Below, in pieces: positions 50,312-58,557 of a stretch of DNA of 64,000 nucleotides. Made by a program: the position numbers and the translations under genes. Below the pieces are notes generated by a model that saw only the letters and a program-made list of their open reading frames with translations, had not been told where the DNA came from and did no database searches. Source of the DNA: Bacteroidetes bacterium SCGC AAA795-G10. Lineage in GTDB: Bacteria; Bacteroidota; Bacteroidia; Flavobacteriales; Flavobacteriaceae. Positions within the stretch are counted from its first letter, which is position 1. Each line of letters starts with the position of its first letter. The stretch is from positions 510,131 through 574,130 of the forward strand of contig QFDA01000001.1 of assembly GCA_003130815.1 (NCBI GenBank), given 5' to 3'.

Positions 50312-50857
50312 TTAGTCGCAAGGAAGTAAACTTGACATCCAATAATTCATTAATTCAATCTGCTCTGGAGTAATTGTTTTATATACATTTTCTGTTATAC
50401 CAGAATATGAACTATTTTGTCTAAAATAAAGAACGCCACTATCTAACGACAATGTATATGTAGGTGCACCTTCACTATCTCTTTCAAAAGTCATATCAAA
50501 GGGAGATTCATTTAAAAAAAATGTATCCTCAATAAGCCAACCATTAGGTTGACCAAAGTCAGTCCAACACTCATATGCTATATCAAAAACTCTTGGGTCA
50601 GAAAAGACATTATTTTGAAAAAATTTAGTGAACTGATAGATTTTAGCATCATTATTTCTTAACCAATCATTGTAATAAGTTTCATTAAACCATAATTGAT
50701 TATCGCTTGTTAATGAAGAAAGTTTTTCTCTTAATGTTAGTTCTTCATCTTCTAAAATATTTGTTTTTGATTCTTCTGATGCTTATTCGGAATCGTTCAT
50801 ATCGTTTGAACATCCGACAATAAAAAGTGATATTAATAAAAAATAGAAATGCTTCAT
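50312..50857 (-). pseudogene. Lipoprotein gene interrupted by an in-frame TAA
   Basis: The ORF track shows only the last 60 codons. Reading from ATG at 50857 gives MKHFYFLLISLFIVGCSNDMN (lipobox IVGC), then TAA at 50783-50785 after DSE. The same frame then stays open without shift through ILEDEELTLREKLSSLTSDN to the TAA at 50312-50314. Without the stop it would be a 181-residue lipoprotein of unknown family. It is probably inactivated by one base change, though a sequencing error is possible. Confidence 0.82.
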
Positions 50858-50975
50858 TTAATATAGTTTTTCATAGCTCAAACATAATGGACTCTGCCAG
50901 AATAATGCTTCTACTGTCTAAGGTAGTTGGACTCTGGATGTATGATGTTTCCAACTGCCATTAGTAATCCATAAT

Positions 50976-51275
50976 TCATTTTTTGTTTTTTTGAATATTT
51001 ACTATAGTGTCATTACCCATAATAATAAGTACTTTTTCTTTACTATTATTTTCTTTTTGAGAATTAGAATTGATGTGAATTGAATCCTCATCATCTATAA
51101 TGTCAACTTTTACATCTGATAAATCAATTATCTCTAATTTATCTTCTATTTTATCTACTGCATTGAATATGAAACCTCCAATAGCAAATGAAAATACAAG
51201 AACTAAAATGAGTTGAATTACAAATAGAGATAAAGCAGTTATTCCTAGTACTTGGAGTATTTTTTTTAAGTCCAT
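50976..51275 (-). CDS. Hypothetical single-pass membrane protein
   Basis: Start moved to the ATG at 51275 (MDLKKILQVLGITALSLFVIQ), as the ORF-track extension has no support. 99 residues. One strong membrane segment (LFVIQLILVLVFSFAIGGFIF) follows a short basic N-terminus. The C-terminal part is hydrophilic, with an acidic strand (KVDIIDDEDSIHINS) and a Lys/Asn-rich tail. No family recognised; it lies within the tRNA-bounded segment. Confidence 0.5.
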   Translation of the reverse strand: MDLKKILQVLGITALSLFVIQLILVLVFSFAIGGFIFNAVDKIEDKLEIIDLSDVKVDIIDDEDSIHINSNSQKENNSKEKVLIIMGNDTIVNIQKNKK

Positions 51276-51396
51276 AATTCTTGATTTGTCTTTCGAAATT
51301 ACCATAATTTGTCAAATTATTTATCAAAATATTTATTGTTATAAAATCTGGCAGTTCTAAAAGTGTCAGAACTTGAAAAAACTTGATTAATCAAAA

Positions 51397-51705
51397 CTAT
51401 GGCTTTCTTTTTATGGTGTGAGTTGATGTGACATTAAAGTTATCTTTCCATACCTCTTCATTTTTATTCTTGTCTCTTTCATATACTTCTATAAAGATTG
51501 GCTCATCCTCTTTTTGCTCTTCTTTTATCATCATAGCTTGAAGTCGAGGTAGTGTATATTGTAAAGCTATCTGGAGCATTTTAATTTTTTGATTATTGTC
51601 TAGCTCTTGAATGTCTAATGAGTTGACTAGTTCGTCAATAAGGTTTTGTAATTTATCTCTGACCTCAGCAGTAATTTTATTTGGAGTTCCAGATGTTCTT
51701 CCCAT
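51397..51705 (-). CDS. Small GRTSGTPNK-type protein, full copy
   Basis: 102 residues. The start MGRTSGTPNKITAEVRDKLQNLIDEL resembles small proteins often found near phage-like and island genes in Bacteroidota, whose N-terminus GRPxGxPNK recalls an AT-hook or terminase-small-subunit-like DNA contact. A helical segment (NNQKIKMLQIALQYTLPRLQAMM) follows, then a charged tail. The function is not established. A second, truncated copy lies at 55452-55580; the first 71 nt of the two are identical. Confidence 0.6.
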   Translation of the reverse strand: MGRTSGTPNKITAEVRDKLQNLIDELVNSLDIQELDNNQKIKMLQIALQYTLPRLQAMMIKEEQKEDEPIFIEVYERDKNKNEEVWKDNFNVTSTHTIKRKP

Positions 51706-51725
51706 AGTTATATTATTTTAGTTAT

Positions 51726-52079
51726 ATGTTTGAAAAGGTTAATATCAAGTATGGAATAGTAATTGGTTTATTTCTTACAGTAATGATGATAGCTGTGGAT
51801 TTAAGCGAAGGTTTAAACTATGACCATTTTTTCTTTGAGGGTTTATTTTACCATTTATTTTTTTCTCTGTTTTGGACTTTTGGTGGCACTTATCTAATCT
51901 ATCAGATGAGGGATGAAAATCGCACATTGCCAAGTATTAATAAACTTATTTACTTCCTAATTGGATGGAGTGTAATAGTTTTTTGTTTTGCTTTTTTACC
52001 TCGCCCATATCTTACTTATTTCACCATAGGTTTAGTAACCACTGGATTTATCTATTTGGTGTATTGGATATTTAAGTAA
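51726..52079 (+). CDS. Hypothetical four-helix membrane protein
   Basis: 117 residues with about four membrane segments (YGIVIGLFLTVMMIAVDL, GLFYHLFFSLFWTFGGTYLIY, LIYFLIGWSVIVFCFAFL, FTIGLVTTGFIYLVYWIF). No family recognised. It is divergent from the GRTSGTPNK gene (20 nt apart) and upstream of the symporter by about 120 nt. Confidence 0.55.
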   Translation: MFEKVNIKYGIVIGLFLTVMMIAVDLSEGLNYDHFFFEGLFYHLFFSLFWTFGGTYLIYQMRDENRTLPSINKLIYFLIGWSVIVFCFAFLPRPYLTYFTIGLVTTGFIYLVYWIFK

Positions 52080-52198
52080 GAATAGATTCTTGTACTTTAT
52101 TTTTATAAAACTCCTTGTCAAAGGAATAATCAAAAGTTTTAAATTCTATTTTTTTATCAATTTTTTAAAGTCTATACTTTAATGTATATTGAGATTAT

Positions 52199-53773
52199 AT
52201 GGAGACAAGTTTGTCAAATATCGACGTATTAATAATTTTAATTTATTTTTCTTTAGTCATTTTAATTGGTATTTGGATATCAAGAAAAACCAAGTCAGGT
52301 GATGATCTTTTTTTAGGAGGAAGAAGCCTCACTTGGGGTGTTATAGGACTCTCATTATTTGCATCAAATATATCAAGTACGACAATTGTTGGTCTTACCG
52401 GCGCTGCTTATTCAAGCGGTATAGTTCAGTCTGTTTATGAATGGATTTCCGGAATCCCACTTATTATTGCTGCATTGATTTTTGTACCACTATATTTAAA
52501 TTCAAAGATTACTACAATCCCTGAGTTTTTGGCAAAAAGATTTGACAGAAGGGCACAAGTTTTTTTCTCTGTTATAACAATAATTACAAGCATTTTAATT
52601 GAAACAGCGGGGGGCTTATATGCTGGTGCTATTGTTCTTAAAACCTTTATCCCTAATCTAGTAATTTGGCAAACTACTCTTATCCTTGCCCTTTTTGCTG
52701 GTATTTATACTGCTTATGGAGGACTCAAAGCTGTTGTTTATACAGATTCTTTGCAGGCAATCATTTTAATATTTGGAGGTATAGTTTTGACCTATATATT
52801 ATTTGAAAAAATTGACTTTTCACTTGAAACGATGATTGCATCGGCTCCAGAAGGTCATTTTTCAATATATAGACCTATCAATGACAAAACGCTTCCTTGG
52901 CCAGGATTATTTTTAGGGGTCCCATTGTTGGGATTTTGGTATTGGTCTACAAATCAGTATATCGTTCAAAGAGTTTTGGGTGCAAAAGATATTAAAAATG
53001 CTAGATGGGGTGTTTTGTTGGGGGGGTTTTTAAAATTAATTCCTCTATTCATTATGGTCATTCCTGGGGCAATGGCTATAAGTATTTATACAGGAATAGA
53101 AAATCCAGACATGGTGTATCCCACAATTGTATTAAATGCACTTCCAAAAGGTTTAATAGGTTTGGTTTTAGCAGGACTTATTTCAGCAATTATGTCGAGT
53201 GTAGATTCAACTCTAAATTCTTCTTCAACTCTCGTTGTTGTTGATTTCGTGAAGCCAAAAATTTCAAATATTTCTTCAAATGATGTTGTGAAATACGGAA
53301 GATGGTCAACATTTATTTTCATGATTATTGCAGCTATTTGGGCTCCAATGATTGAATATTTTGGTGGTATTTGGGTCTATTTGCAACAAATGTATGCGAT
53401 TTTTGTTCCACCTATTGTTGTCCTTTTTTTGGTTGGGGTTTTTGATAAAAAAGGAAATGCGAATGGAGCATATTTAACTTTAATTTTCGGTACGATTTTG
53501 GGTATTTTTATTTTCATACTTCAGCAGTTGGGAATTTGGAATATTCACTTTACAATCAACGCAGGTATCGTAGTGGCACTTTCGGCGGTAGTTTTTATTT
53601 TATCTAGTAGAATGTCTGCTCCTCCAACTAAAAAGGTTATTGAAGATTTCACTTTTCAAAAACGATTAATTGACCAAGACAATAATTTTAATTACTGGTA
53701 TCAAAATTATAAGTCATGGGCAGGGTTATTACTTTTATTAATCATATTAATTTTCATAATACTCTTTATATAA
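52199..53773 (+). CDS. Sodium:solute symporter (SSS family), sugar type
   Basis: 524 residues, about 14 membrane segments. ISRKTKSGDDLFLGGRSLTWGVIGLSLFASNISSTTIVGL is the SSS N-terminal signature, with the sodium-site Ser/Thr region in LAGLISAIMSSVDSTLNSSSTLVVVDF. GIYTAYGGLKAVVYTDSLQ is another conserved block. It moves a solute with sodium across the inner membrane. It ends 6 nt before the GH13 glucosidase, which points to a sugar such as maltose, sucrose, trehalose or another alpha-glucoside. That substrate is inferred from context. Confidence 0.92.
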   Translation: METSLSNIDVLIILIYFSLVILIGIWISRKTKSGDDLFLGGRSLTWGVIGLSLFASNISSTTIVGLTGAAYSSGIVQSVYEWISGIPLIIAALIFVPLYLNSKITTIPEFLAKRFDRRAQVFFSVITIITSILIETAGGLYAGAIVLKTFIPNLVIWQTTLILALFAGIYTAYGGLKAVVYTDSLQAIILIFGGIVLTYILFEKIDFSLETMIASAPEGHFSIYRPINDKTLPWPGLFLGVPLLGFWYWSTNQYIVQRVLGAKDIKNARWGVLLGGFLKLIPLFIMVIPGAMAISIYTGIENPDMVYPTIVLNALPKGLIGLVLAGLISAIMSSVDSTLNSSSTLVVVDFVKPKISNISSNDVVKYGRWSTFIFMIIAAIWAPMIEYFGGIWVYLQQMYAIFVPPIVVLFLVGVFDKKGNANGAYLTLIFGTILGIFIFILQQLGIWNIHFTINAGIVVALSAVVFILSSRMSAPPTKKVIEDFTFQKRLIDQDNNFNYWYQNYKSWAGLLLLLIILIFIILFI

Positions 53774-53779
53774 ATTTAA

Positions 53780-55432
53780 ATGAAAAAAACTTGGTGGAAA
53801 GAAGGTATAGTCTATCAAATTTATCCCAGATCTTTTAAGGATTCATCTGGAAATGGTATTGGTGATATCTATGGAATAATTGAGAAGTTGGATTATATTA
53901 AGTCCCTGGGTATAAATATGATCTGGATTTGCCCTATGTACAGCTCTCCAAATGAAGACAACGGATATGATATTTCGGATTATAGAAAAATAAGTGAAGA
54001 ATTTGGTGGAAACAAAGCCTTTGATATTCTTTTGAAAGAGATGCATAAAAGAGACTTGAAACTAATTATGGATCTAGTGTCCAATCATTCTTCGGATGAG
54101 CACAAATGGTTTGAAGAATCAAAAAAAGGAGAGGATAATCCTTACCATGATTATTACTTTTGGAAAAAAGGTAAAAGTAACAAACCTCCCAATAATTGGT
54201 TGTCTGTCTTTAGTGGTTCAGCTTGGCAATGGGATTCTAATTTGAATAAATATTATTTACATCTCTTTACTAAAAAACAACCTGATTTAAATTGGGAAAA
54301 CCCTAGGGTAAGAGACGAGATTTATGATGTTTTAAATTTTTGGTTGTCGAAAGGCGTAGATGGATTTAGAATGGATGTTATTTCCTTTGTATCAAAAAGA
54401 TTAGATTTTCCCTCAGCAAAAAAGGGAACCTCGTTACCTCAAATGATGGGGAACATATATGCTAACGGACCCAGAATTCATGAATTTTTAAAAGAAATGA
54501 ATAAAAAAGTACTTTCAAAATATGATGTCGTAACCGTCGGTGAGGGGCCTGGGGTAAATTTGAAGACAGGACTCAAATATGTAGACGAAAATGAACAAGA
54601 GTTAAATATGGTTTTTCATTTTGATCACCTTCAAATTGATTATGGACCAGAGGGTAAATTCGACCCTCTGCCTATAGATTTCATAAAGTTTAAAAAAGTG
54701 TTTTCCGATTGGGATTTATATTTAAAAAATAAAGGATGGAATAGTATCTTTTTGGGGAATCATGATTTTTCAAGAATTGTATCCAGGTTTGGTAATGATC
54801 AAAAACATAGAAATGAGTCAGCAAAACTTTTAGCCACATTACTAATGACTTTAAGGGGGACACCGTATGTTTATCAAGGAGATGAAATTGGAATGACCAA
54901 TGTTAAATACCCTTCCATCGATTATTACGACGATGTTGAAACAAGAAATGCATGGAAAGAGGCTGAGGAGCAGAATAAAGACATGGACATTTTTTTAAAA
55001 GCTGTCCATAAGCAAAGCAGAGATAACGCAAGGACACCACTTCAGTGGGACAATTCAAGAAATGCTGGTTTCTCTAGTTCTAAACCTTGGCTAGATGTAA
55101 ATAAGAATTATAATACGATTAATGTAGAGTTACAGCAGGATAATCCAGATTCAATTCTAAATTATTATAGAGAAATTATAAGGATTAGAAAAAATAATTC
55201 AACATTGATTTATGGAGATTTTTTAGACTTGGAGCCAAATAATGAAAAACTTTTTATTTACAAGAGGTGGGACAAACAAAAAACTTTTATTATAGTTCTT
55301 AATTTTAGTGATGATAAGATCCTATGCGATTTAAATGATTTAAGTTCAATGATTTTAGTTATCGGAAACTATAAAAAATCAGCATACGGTGAGTCTATGG
55401 ATCCCTGGGAAGCAAGAGTTTATAGTCATTAG
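53780..55432 (+). CDS. GH13 alpha-glucosidase (oligo-1,6-/sucrase-type)
   Basis: 550 residues, the usual length for the oligo-1,6-glucosidase/trehalose-6-phosphate hydrolase group. WWKEGIVYQIYPRSFKDSSGNGIGD is the family opening. LIMDLVSNHSSDEHKWF gives region I, DGFRMDVISFVSK the nucleophile Asp, VTVGEGPGV the acid/base Glu, and FLGNHDFSRIVSRFG the third Asp. There is no signal peptide, so it is cytoplasmic and acts on sugar imported by the adjacent symporter. It releases glucose from short alpha-glucosides; the linkage cannot be told here. Confidence 0.93.
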   Translation: MKKTWWKEGIVYQIYPRSFKDSSGNGIGDIYGIIEKLDYIKSLGINMIWICPMYSSPNEDNGYDISDYRKISEEFGGNKAFDILLKEMHKRDLKLIMDLVSNHSSDEHKWFEESKKGEDNPYHDYYFWKKGKSNKPPNNWLSVFSGSAWQWDSNLNKYYLHLFTKKQPDLNWENPRVRDEIYDVLNFWLSKGVDGFRMDVISFVSKRLDFPSAKKGTSLPQMMGNIYANGPRIHEFLKEMNKKVLSKYDVVTVGEGPGVNLKTGLKYVDENEQELNMVFHFDHLQIDYGPEGKFDPLPIDFIKFKKVFSDWDLYLKNKGWNSIFLGNHDFSRIVSRFGNDQKHRNESAKLLATLLMTLRGTPYVYQGDEIGMTNVKYPSIDYYDDVETRNAWKEAEEQNKDMDIFLKAVHKQSRDNARTPLQWDNSRNAGFSSSKPWLDVNKNYNTINVELQQDNPDSILNYYREIIRIRKNNSTLIYGDFLDLEPNNEKLFIYKRWDKQKTFIIVLNFSDDKILCDLNDLSSMILVIGNYKKSAYGESMDPWEARVYSH

Positions 55433-55451
55433 ATAAATAATTTTTCCCAAC

Positions 55452-55580
55452 TTATTTAATTTTTTGGTTAGTATCAAGCTCGTGTATATCAAGTGACTTA
55501 ATTAGGTCATCAATAAGGTTTTGTAATTTATCTCTGACCTCAGCAGTAATTTTATTTGGAGTTCCAGATGTTCTTCCCAT
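55452..55580 (-). pseudogene. Truncated copy of the GRTSGTPNK protein
   Basis: Translates as MGRTSGTPNKITAEVRDKLQ, then a diverged stretch to DTNQKIK and TAA at residue 43, against 102 residues in the copy at 51397. The first 71 nt (55510-55580) are identical to 51635-51705. After NQKIK homology is lost. It is either a short functional variant or a remnant; the sharp loss of similarity favours a remnant. Confidence 0.72.
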
Positions 55581-55733
55581 ACTTTTTATTCTTTTAATGT
55601 TCTGTTTTTTTTGACTTTTTATTTAGCTTAGTTTTATGAAATATTTTGCAAAATGGTTTTAATTGGCGAACAATTATAAATTTAATCATCATTATTAGTA
55701 GTGTCATTGTCTTGTTCTATAAGAGATAAATTT

Positions 55734-56003
55734 ATGAGCGTAACTATATTTTTAATAGGATTTGTAATAACAACATTATTTATAATTGGACAATTTAAAG
55801 AAAAACAAACCGAAGATAAATTAAGAATAGATTATAAAAACTATTACGAAAGATATCACAAAGAAAGAAAGAAAAATCACAAACAAAACTATACAAATAG
55901 ATACAAGAATCTGACTATAAATATCCTTGTGTCACTATTTTTAGGGGGGTTACAGAGTATAAGGGTTCAAAGAAAATCACAAGTTTTTAAAGGTGGAATC
56001 TGA
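55734..56003 (+). CDS. Hypothetical protein whose end runs into the tRNA repeat
   Basis: Start taken at the ATG at 55734 (MSVTIFLIGFVITTLFIIGQF), which opens with a membrane segment; the ORF-track start lacks support. 89 residues: a very basic, Tyr/Lys-rich middle (DYKNYYERYHKERKKNHKQNY) and a weak second hydrophobic part. The final TGA (56001-56003) is the start of the 43-bp tRNA repeat, so the native C-terminus may have been cut off at the junction. No family recognised. Confidence 0.45.
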   Translation: MSVTIFLIGFVITTLFIIGQFKEKQTEDKLRIDYKNYYERYHKERKKNHKQNYTNRYKNLTINILVSLFLGGLQSIRVQRKSQVFKGGI

Positions 56004-56042
56004 TTATGAGTCAGCTACTCTAACCAACTGAGCTATAGGACC
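56000..56042. repeat. 43-bp direct repeat (tRNA-Met 5' half), right copy
   Basis: Identical to 49985-50027. On the minus strand it is a tRNA-Met truncated after the anticodon arm: D-arm and 5' acceptor strand are present, the T-arm and 3' end are missing. The likely right attachment site of the segment. Confidence 0.92.
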
Positions 56043-56082
56043 CTTATTTTAATTGCATGAATAAATTTTGCAATTACTTTTA

Positions 56083-56112
56083 CAAATATAAATAAGTCTT
56101 TAATGTATACAA
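56083..56112 (-). promoter_or_regulatory. Strong Bacteroidota promoter facing the truncated tRNA
   Basis: On the minus strand TTG-N19-TATATTTG, a complete match to the Bacteroidota -33/-7 consensus (TTG, 19 nt, TAnnTTTG). Transcription would start near 56076 and enter the tRNA 5' half at 56042. I see no equally good promoter upstream of the intact tRNA. Confidence 0.68.
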
Positions 56113-56163
56113 TTTGTTTAAAGATAGATAGATTTTAAAAGTTGCAATAACTATTTTTATGTG

Positions 56164-56298
56164 ATGAAAAAACACATTCTTCTAGCCCTTGGGTTTTCAA
56201 TAGCGCTAGGAATTTTCTTATTTGTATATTTTGGAATAATTTTTGTTCTATTCATACCTCCACTTTTTCTTTTCTTTTTAAATAAAAGGGACCAATGA
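56164..56298 (+). CDS. Tiny membrane protein, 44 residues
   Basis: Below the ORF-track limit. MKKHILLALGFSIALGIFLF... ends LNKRDQ with two adjacent hydrophobic stretches. Its TGA overlaps the ATG of the next small gene (ATGA), which supports both being real and translationally coupled. No family recognised. Confidence 0.5.
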   Translation: MKKHILLALGFSIALGIFLFVYFGIIFVLFIPPLFLFFLNKRDQ

Positions 56299-56444
56299 AC
56301 AAAAATTTTTTAAGAATTATTGGTATTCAAATAATACTACTTGGTCTAGTTCTCTCTGTCTTCGAGTTTTTAATTGATAACAGCGAACTTGTTATTGGCT
56401 CGGGAATAATATTGATTGCTATTTCCTTTTTTGTAAAAAAATAA
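56295..56444 (+). CDS. Tiny membrane protein, 49 residues
   Basis: Reads MNKNFLRIIGIQIILLGLVL, then SVFEFLIDNSELVIGSG and a second hydrophobic segment ending FFVKK. Two helices with a short acidic loop. It begins with a 4-nt overlap on the preceding tiny gene. No family recognised. Confidence 0.5.
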   Translation: MNKNFLRIIGIQIILLGLVLSVFEFLIDNSELVIGSGIILIAISFFVKK

Positions 56445-56463
56445 CTAAAATTTAAACTATTTA

Positions 56464-56658
56464 TTAAACAGCTCTATTTTTAGGCTTTTTATCTGGAAAT
56501 CTCCCTTGATTTCCCATGCCGTCAAGGTCATTGGAGTCATAAGAGCTCATATTTTCTTTTCTCTGGATTTTGTGCTGCTTTCTGATAATTTTTAAAAGAA
56601 AATAAACATATACTACGAATATTACACATCCAATAACAAACATTATTTTATTATTCAT
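56464..56658 (-). CDS. Small single-pass membrane protein
   Basis: 64 residues. One N-terminal membrane segment (IMFVIGCVIFVVYVYFLL) is followed by a basic, hydrophilic tail (KIIRKQHKIQRKENM) ending FPDKKPKNRAV. It lies 10 nt from the next minus-strand small membrane gene, so the two are probably co-transcribed. The function is unknown. Confidence 0.58.
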   Translation of the reverse strand: MNNKIMFVIGCVIFVVYVYFLLKIIRKQHKIQRKENMSSYDSNDLDGMGNQGRFPDKKPKNRAV

Positions 56659-56668
56659 GGTCTATGGT

Positions 56669-56839
56669 TTAATCTTCATTTCTTCTTTGCCTAATGGCAA
56701 TTGCAAAAGCCAAAATAGTGACTGGCCATAAACCAACGTATAATCCTTCCAATTGATTCCCTGTAAACCAGAGATAAATTGAATAAAGAAAGCTGAAAAA
56801 TGCTAGAATTATAGGATAATATTTTTCTAAGAAATTCAT
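56669..56839 (-). CDS. Small two-helix membrane protein
   Basis: Start placed at the ATG at 56839 (MNFLEKYYPIILAFFSFLY); the ORF-track TTG start adds four residues. 56 residues, two hydrophobic segments (IILAFFSFLYSIYLWF and LYVGLWPVTILAFAIAI) with a basic C-terminus (RQRRNED). First gene of a minus-strand pair with the 64-residue protein. The function is unknown. Confidence 0.58.
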   Translation of the reverse strand: MNFLEKYYPIILAFFSFLYSIYLWFTGNQLEGLYVGLWPVTILAFAIAIRQRRNED

Positions 56840-56961
56840 TTTTGCTTTCAATATACCATTTTATTTAGAAATTTAAAGTATCTGCTATTTCCATTATAAG
56901 ATATATGAACTAATTTAGGAATGATACATCTTTAAGAATTTTTTCTAACTATTTTTGAAAT

Positions 56962-57336
56962 ATGGAGAGATTCGAATCCCCGCGTCAAAAAAAAATTAAT
57001 AGTGTTCTTCAAAAGGAAATTGCGTCTTTACTGCTAGAATCTATCCGAAGTGAAAACATATCAAATCTTATGATATCTGTCACAAAGGTAAAAGTATCCC
57101 CAGATTTGTCGTCCGCTAAAGTTTATGTAAGCATTTTTCCAAATAATAATTATTTAGACCATTTAAGAAATTTGAATTCTAGTCGAATGAGACATGATCT
57201 TTCTCAAAGAATGAAAAAACAACTATCTAAAATACCTCAACTAAGCTTTTACATAGATGATTCACTGGATTACATTGAGAATATAGAAAAGGAACTTAAA
57301 GCGGGGAGTAATCCTTTTAGAAAGTCTACTAAATAA
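56962..57336 (+). CDS. rbfA: 30S ribosome-binding factor RbfA
   Basis: 124 residues, full length. MERFESPRQKKINSVLQKEIASLLLE and ISVTKVKVSPDLSSAKVYVSIFP are the RbfA KH-like domain, with the conserved RxxxS/GxxxxRxxLxxxL region as NSSRMRHDLSQRMKKQLSKIPQLSFYIDDS. It binds the 30S subunit and helps mature the 5' end of 16S rRNA. It is followed 24 nt later by the LolC/E-type permease gene, an arrangement commonly seen in Flavobacteria. Confidence 0.95.
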   Translation: MERFESPRQKKINSVLQKEIASLLLESIRSENISNLMISVTKVKVSPDLSSAKVYVSIFPNNNYLDHLRNLNSSRMRHDLSQRMKKQLSKIPQLSFYIDDSLDYIENIEKELKAGSNPFRKSTK

Positions 57337-57360
57337 GGTGGGAAATTAAAGTAAACATGT

Positions 57361-58557
57361 ATGTCTTACGAATTTAAAATAGCATGGCGTTACTTTTTCT
57401 CAAAAAGTAAACAGACTGTTGTTAATAGAATAAACAGATTTGCTTTAATTATGGTTGTGGTTACTACAACCTCACTTTTTGTTGTATTGAGTGCCTTTTC
57501 AGGGCTAAAAGAATTTGGACTTTCCTTTTCTAATATTTTTGATCCAGATTTTGAGATACTCCCAGAAGAAGGTTCTTATTTGAATATAACTGAAGAAACC
57601 ATTCTCAAATTAGAGTCAATTCCTGAAATAATAGCTGTTGCTCCAGAAATTGAAAGAAAAGTTTATTTATCGTTTAAAGATAAAAGTCAAATAGCTATTC
57701 TAAAAGCAGTCTCCGAAAAGTATACTTCAGTATTAAATATTGACAGTCTAGTTTCTCTTGGAGATTGGCTCTCTTTTAAAGGGCCTGAAGCGGTTGTTGG
57801 TTTTGGAATTGCTGGAACTTTGTCCTTAGGTATTTACGATTATAATAATTTTTTAAATATCACCGTTCCAAGAACAGGCCTAAAGGGGCAATTAAATCAA
57901 AACTTCTTTAAAACTTTTCCAACTATCGTTTCAGGCCTTTATCAGATAAATGAGGATCTAGACAAAAAGTATATGTTTTCCAATCTTAAGTTTGGACAAA
58001 ATCTTTTTAATCTTGAATCAAGTGAGTATTCATCTATTGTCTTAAAGGTTGTTCCTGGAACCAAAAAGAAAATATTAGAGAAGCAAATTAAATCAAATCT
58101 TGATAAGCCTTTTAATTTAATTTCAAGAGCAGAACAAAATAAAGCTTTATACCGAATGCTTAACACAGAAAATCTTGGTGTATACTTGATATTTTCACTT
58201 GTAATGATAATTGGCTTATTTAATGTTATTGGCTCACTTACTATGATGATTTTGGATAAAAAAAGACAGATTAAAATTTTATATGCTTTAGGCGCAACAC
58301 AAAAGGGAATTCATAATATATTTATGATCATTGGAATTCTTATTTGTGGTATTGGAGGAACCATTGGTTTAATTATTGGCATTTCAATCATATTATTTCA
58401 ATCTAACTATCCCTTTATATTAGTCCCAGGAACAAATATTGAATATCCTGTCATTTTTGAATTAAAAAATGTACTAATTGTAGTAGCAACTCTTATGTTT
58501 TTTGGTGCTATAAGTACAGCTTGGGCCTTAAAAGGTCTTTCCAAAAAAATAAATTAA
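57361..58557 (+). CDS. FtsX/LolC-E family ABC permease
   Basis: 398 residues. FKIAWRYFFSKSKQTVVNRINRFALIMVVVTTTSLFVVLSAFSGL is the MacB/LolE opening with TM1. A periplasmic domain occupies about 50-265. Three further membrane segments (YLIFSLVMIIGLFNVIGSLTMMIL, IFMIIGILICGIGGTIGLIIGI, VLIVVATLMFFGAISTAWAL) carry the FtsX-domain motif DKKRQIKILYALGATQKGI. It belongs to the lipoprotein-releasing type. It would pair with a LolD-like ATPase that is not in this window. It overlaps dusB tail to tail by 4 nt. Confidence 0.9.
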   Translation: MSYEFKIAWRYFFSKSKQTVVNRINRFALIMVVVTTTSLFVVLSAFSGLKEFGLSFSNIFDPDFEILPEEGSYLNITEETILKLESIPEIIAVAPEIERKVYLSFKDKSQIAILKAVSEKYTSVLNIDSLVSLGDWLSFKGPEAVVGFGIAGTLSLGIYDYNNFLNITVPRTGLKGQLNQNFFKTFPTIVSGLYQINEDLDKKYMFSNLKFGQNLFNLESSEYSSIVLKVVPGTKKKILEKQIKSNLDKPFNLISRAEQNKALYRMLNTENLGVYLIFSLVMIIGLFNVIGSLTMMILDKKRQIKILYALGATQKGIHNIFMIIGILICGIGGTIGLIIGISIILFQSNYPFILVPGTNIEYPVIFELKNVLIVVATLMFFGAISTAWALKGLSKKIN

